From positions 761,501 through 825,500 of the forward strand of contig NZ_CP100126.1 in NCBI RefSeq assembly GCF_024168045.1: DNA of 64,000 nucleotides, given 5' to 3'. The DNA is from Dorea longicatena. Its GTDB lineage: Bacteria; Bacillota; Clostridia; Lachnospirales; Lachnospiraceae. A program made the position numbers and the translations under genes. Of the stretch, positions 63,205 through 64,000 are shown piece after piece; the stretch's first letter is position 1; every line of letters starts with the position of its first letter. Below the pieces are notes generated by a model. It was not told where the DNA came from, ran no database searches, and was given only the letters and a program-made list of their open reading frames with translations.

Positions 63205-64000
63205 ATGAGTGAGAAATCGTTGAGTAAAAATACAAGAAAAAATGTGATCCTGCTGCATATTGCAGTTATGTGCTTTAGCTTTTCAGGAGTGATCGGTCAG
63301 TATGTACAGGTACCGGCAGTACAGGTGGCAATGGGAAGAGTTATCTGTTCTTCACTGCTTTTGCTGGCAATATCTCTGGTCTGCAAGGATAAGCTGACGC
63401 TTGATTCAAAGAAAGATTATGGTCTTATGATCATGACAGGTGTGGTAATGGCAATTCACTGGTCAAGCTTCTTTCAATCCATCCAGACATCGTCTGTAGC
63501 AATTGGAACGATTACATTCTCTACATTCCCGCTGTTTCTGACGTTTTTAGAGCCGTTATTATTTCATGAGAAGATTCGTGGCAGGAATATTTTGAATGCA
63601 CTGATCCTTCTGCTGGGAGTATTGATCACAATTCCGGAGTTTTCTGTGGAGAATAAAGTAACGGTCGGAATCATCTGGGGAATGATTGCGAGCTTTACAT
63701 ATGCAGTGATGACATTGTCGAACCGGTATTTTGCCAACAGATACAAAGGACGTACAATCTGTCTATATGAACAGGGAACAGCAGCTGTTGCACTGCTTCC
63801 GGCACTGGGATTGGTGAAAGCGGACTGGCGTCCGGTGGATTTTGCAGGAGTTGTAACGATTGGCTTTTTGTGTACGGCAATTGCATATTCTTTATATGTG
63901 ACGGCGCAAAAGGGTGTGAAAGCACAGACAGCGGGAATTATCTCAGGAATGGAGACGGTGTACGGCATCGTATTTGCACTTCTGTTCTTAAGAGAGATCC
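63205..64000 (+). CDS. EamA/DMT-family transporter (partial, runs off the window)
   Basis: Open from ATG 63205 (AGGAGGG at 63194-63200) to the window end, 265 codons. At least eight hydrophobic spans in two EamA repeats: NVILLHIAVMCFSFSGVIGQY ... VAMGRVICSSLLLLAISLV ... MTGVVMAIHWSSFFQSIQTSSVAIGTITFSTFPLFLTFLEPLLFHEKI and, in the second repeat, GIIWGMIASFTYAVMTLSNRYF ... ISGMETVYGIVFALLFLRE. Likely a metabolite exporter; substrate unknown. Only some 30 residues should be missing. Confidence 0.9.
   Translation, partial: MSEKSLSKNTRKNVILLHIAVMCFSFSGVIGQYVQVPAVQVAMGRVICSSLLLLAISLVCKDKLTLDSKKDYGLMIMTGVVMAIHWSSFFQSIQTSSVAIGTITFSTFPLFLTFLEPLLFHEKIRGRNILNALILLLGVLITIPEFSVENKVTVGIIWGMIASFTYAVMTLSNRYFANRYKGRTICLYEQGTAAVALLPALGLVKADWRPVDFAGVVTIGFLCTAIAYSLYVTAQKGVKAQTAGIISGMETVYGIVFALLFLREI

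Noticed and set aside
1..64000. CRISPR array
   Set aside because: No series of regularly spaced identical repeats was found; the repeats present are palindromic elements, tandem duplication or operators.

Overview
The window is bacterial chromosome from a low-GC Firmicute. Three things point to the Clostridia and most likely the Lachnospiraceae (a Dorea/Mediterraneibacter-like gut anaerobe; the genus is inference): the Bacillus-like order priA-def-fmt-rsmB-rlmN-prpC-prkC-rsgA-rpe-thiN, strong AGGAGG ribosome binding sites with Gram-positive sigma-A promoters, and a gut-type gene set (sialic acid use, fermentative alcohol dehydrogenases, a T-box on tyrS, an Amt-PII fusion). Most genes are on the + strand.

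Layout. 1-12.1 kb: end of murE, then the housekeeping block from priA to thiN. 12.1-15.05 kb: a small accessory island (XRE/zinc-ribbon regulator, autoregulated TetR, GNAT, a 34-codon integrase remnant) bounded by two similar TGGCCYA/TGGTCCA heptad pairs. 15.1-17.1 kb: ychF and lgt. 17.1-18.65 kb: an intact IS256-family element with an 8-bp target duplication. 18.75-27.2 kb: a sialic acid/amino sugar regulon, nagB divergent from nanE-nanA-SSS transporter-yhcH-nanK-rpiR-nagA-SGNH esterase. 27.2-28.8 kb: tyrosine T-box and tyrS. 28.9-33.4 kb: flavin reductase, MATE pump, GH13 amylase, rplM-rpsI. 33.5-40.6 kb: small accessory genes, a GntR/APC permease/serine hydrolase module, GNAT, ABC-F, TetR. 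40.9-46.5 kb: Fe-alcohol dehydrogenase, HAD phosphatase, greA, and thiM-thiE-(HAD::thiD).

46.5-48.7 kb is a repeat-rich locus: a ~250-bp foldback element, an IS110-family transposase with a ~180-bp structured non-coding leader (candidate bridge RNA), and a second, unrelated ~214-bp foldback. 48.7-57.5 kb: radical SAM protein, purO-purV, mntP, TetR, yitT, 4-hydroxybutyrate dehydrogenase, eno, secG. 57.6-62.9 kb: rnr-smpB, a small unknown gene, an Amt-PII fusion behind a promoter/terminator leader, and ssrA (tmRNA). The window ends inside an EamA transporter.

How genes work together: NanA, NanK, NanE, NagA and NagB form a full path from imported N-acetylneuraminate to fructose-6-phosphate, probably under the encoded RpiR regulator. 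ThiM, ThiE and ThiD salvage thiamine precursors to thiamine phosphate; ThiN needs free thiamine, so the HAD half of the ThiD fusion is a candidate for the missing phosphatase. PurO and PurV replace the usual bifunctional PurH. RNase R, SmpB and tmRNA together cover trans-translation. No CRISPR array, rRNA or tRNA gene was seen. The strongest candidates for something new are the IS110/foldback locus, the HAD::ThiD fusion with an internal translation start, the Amt-PII leader, and the permease-hydrolase module.
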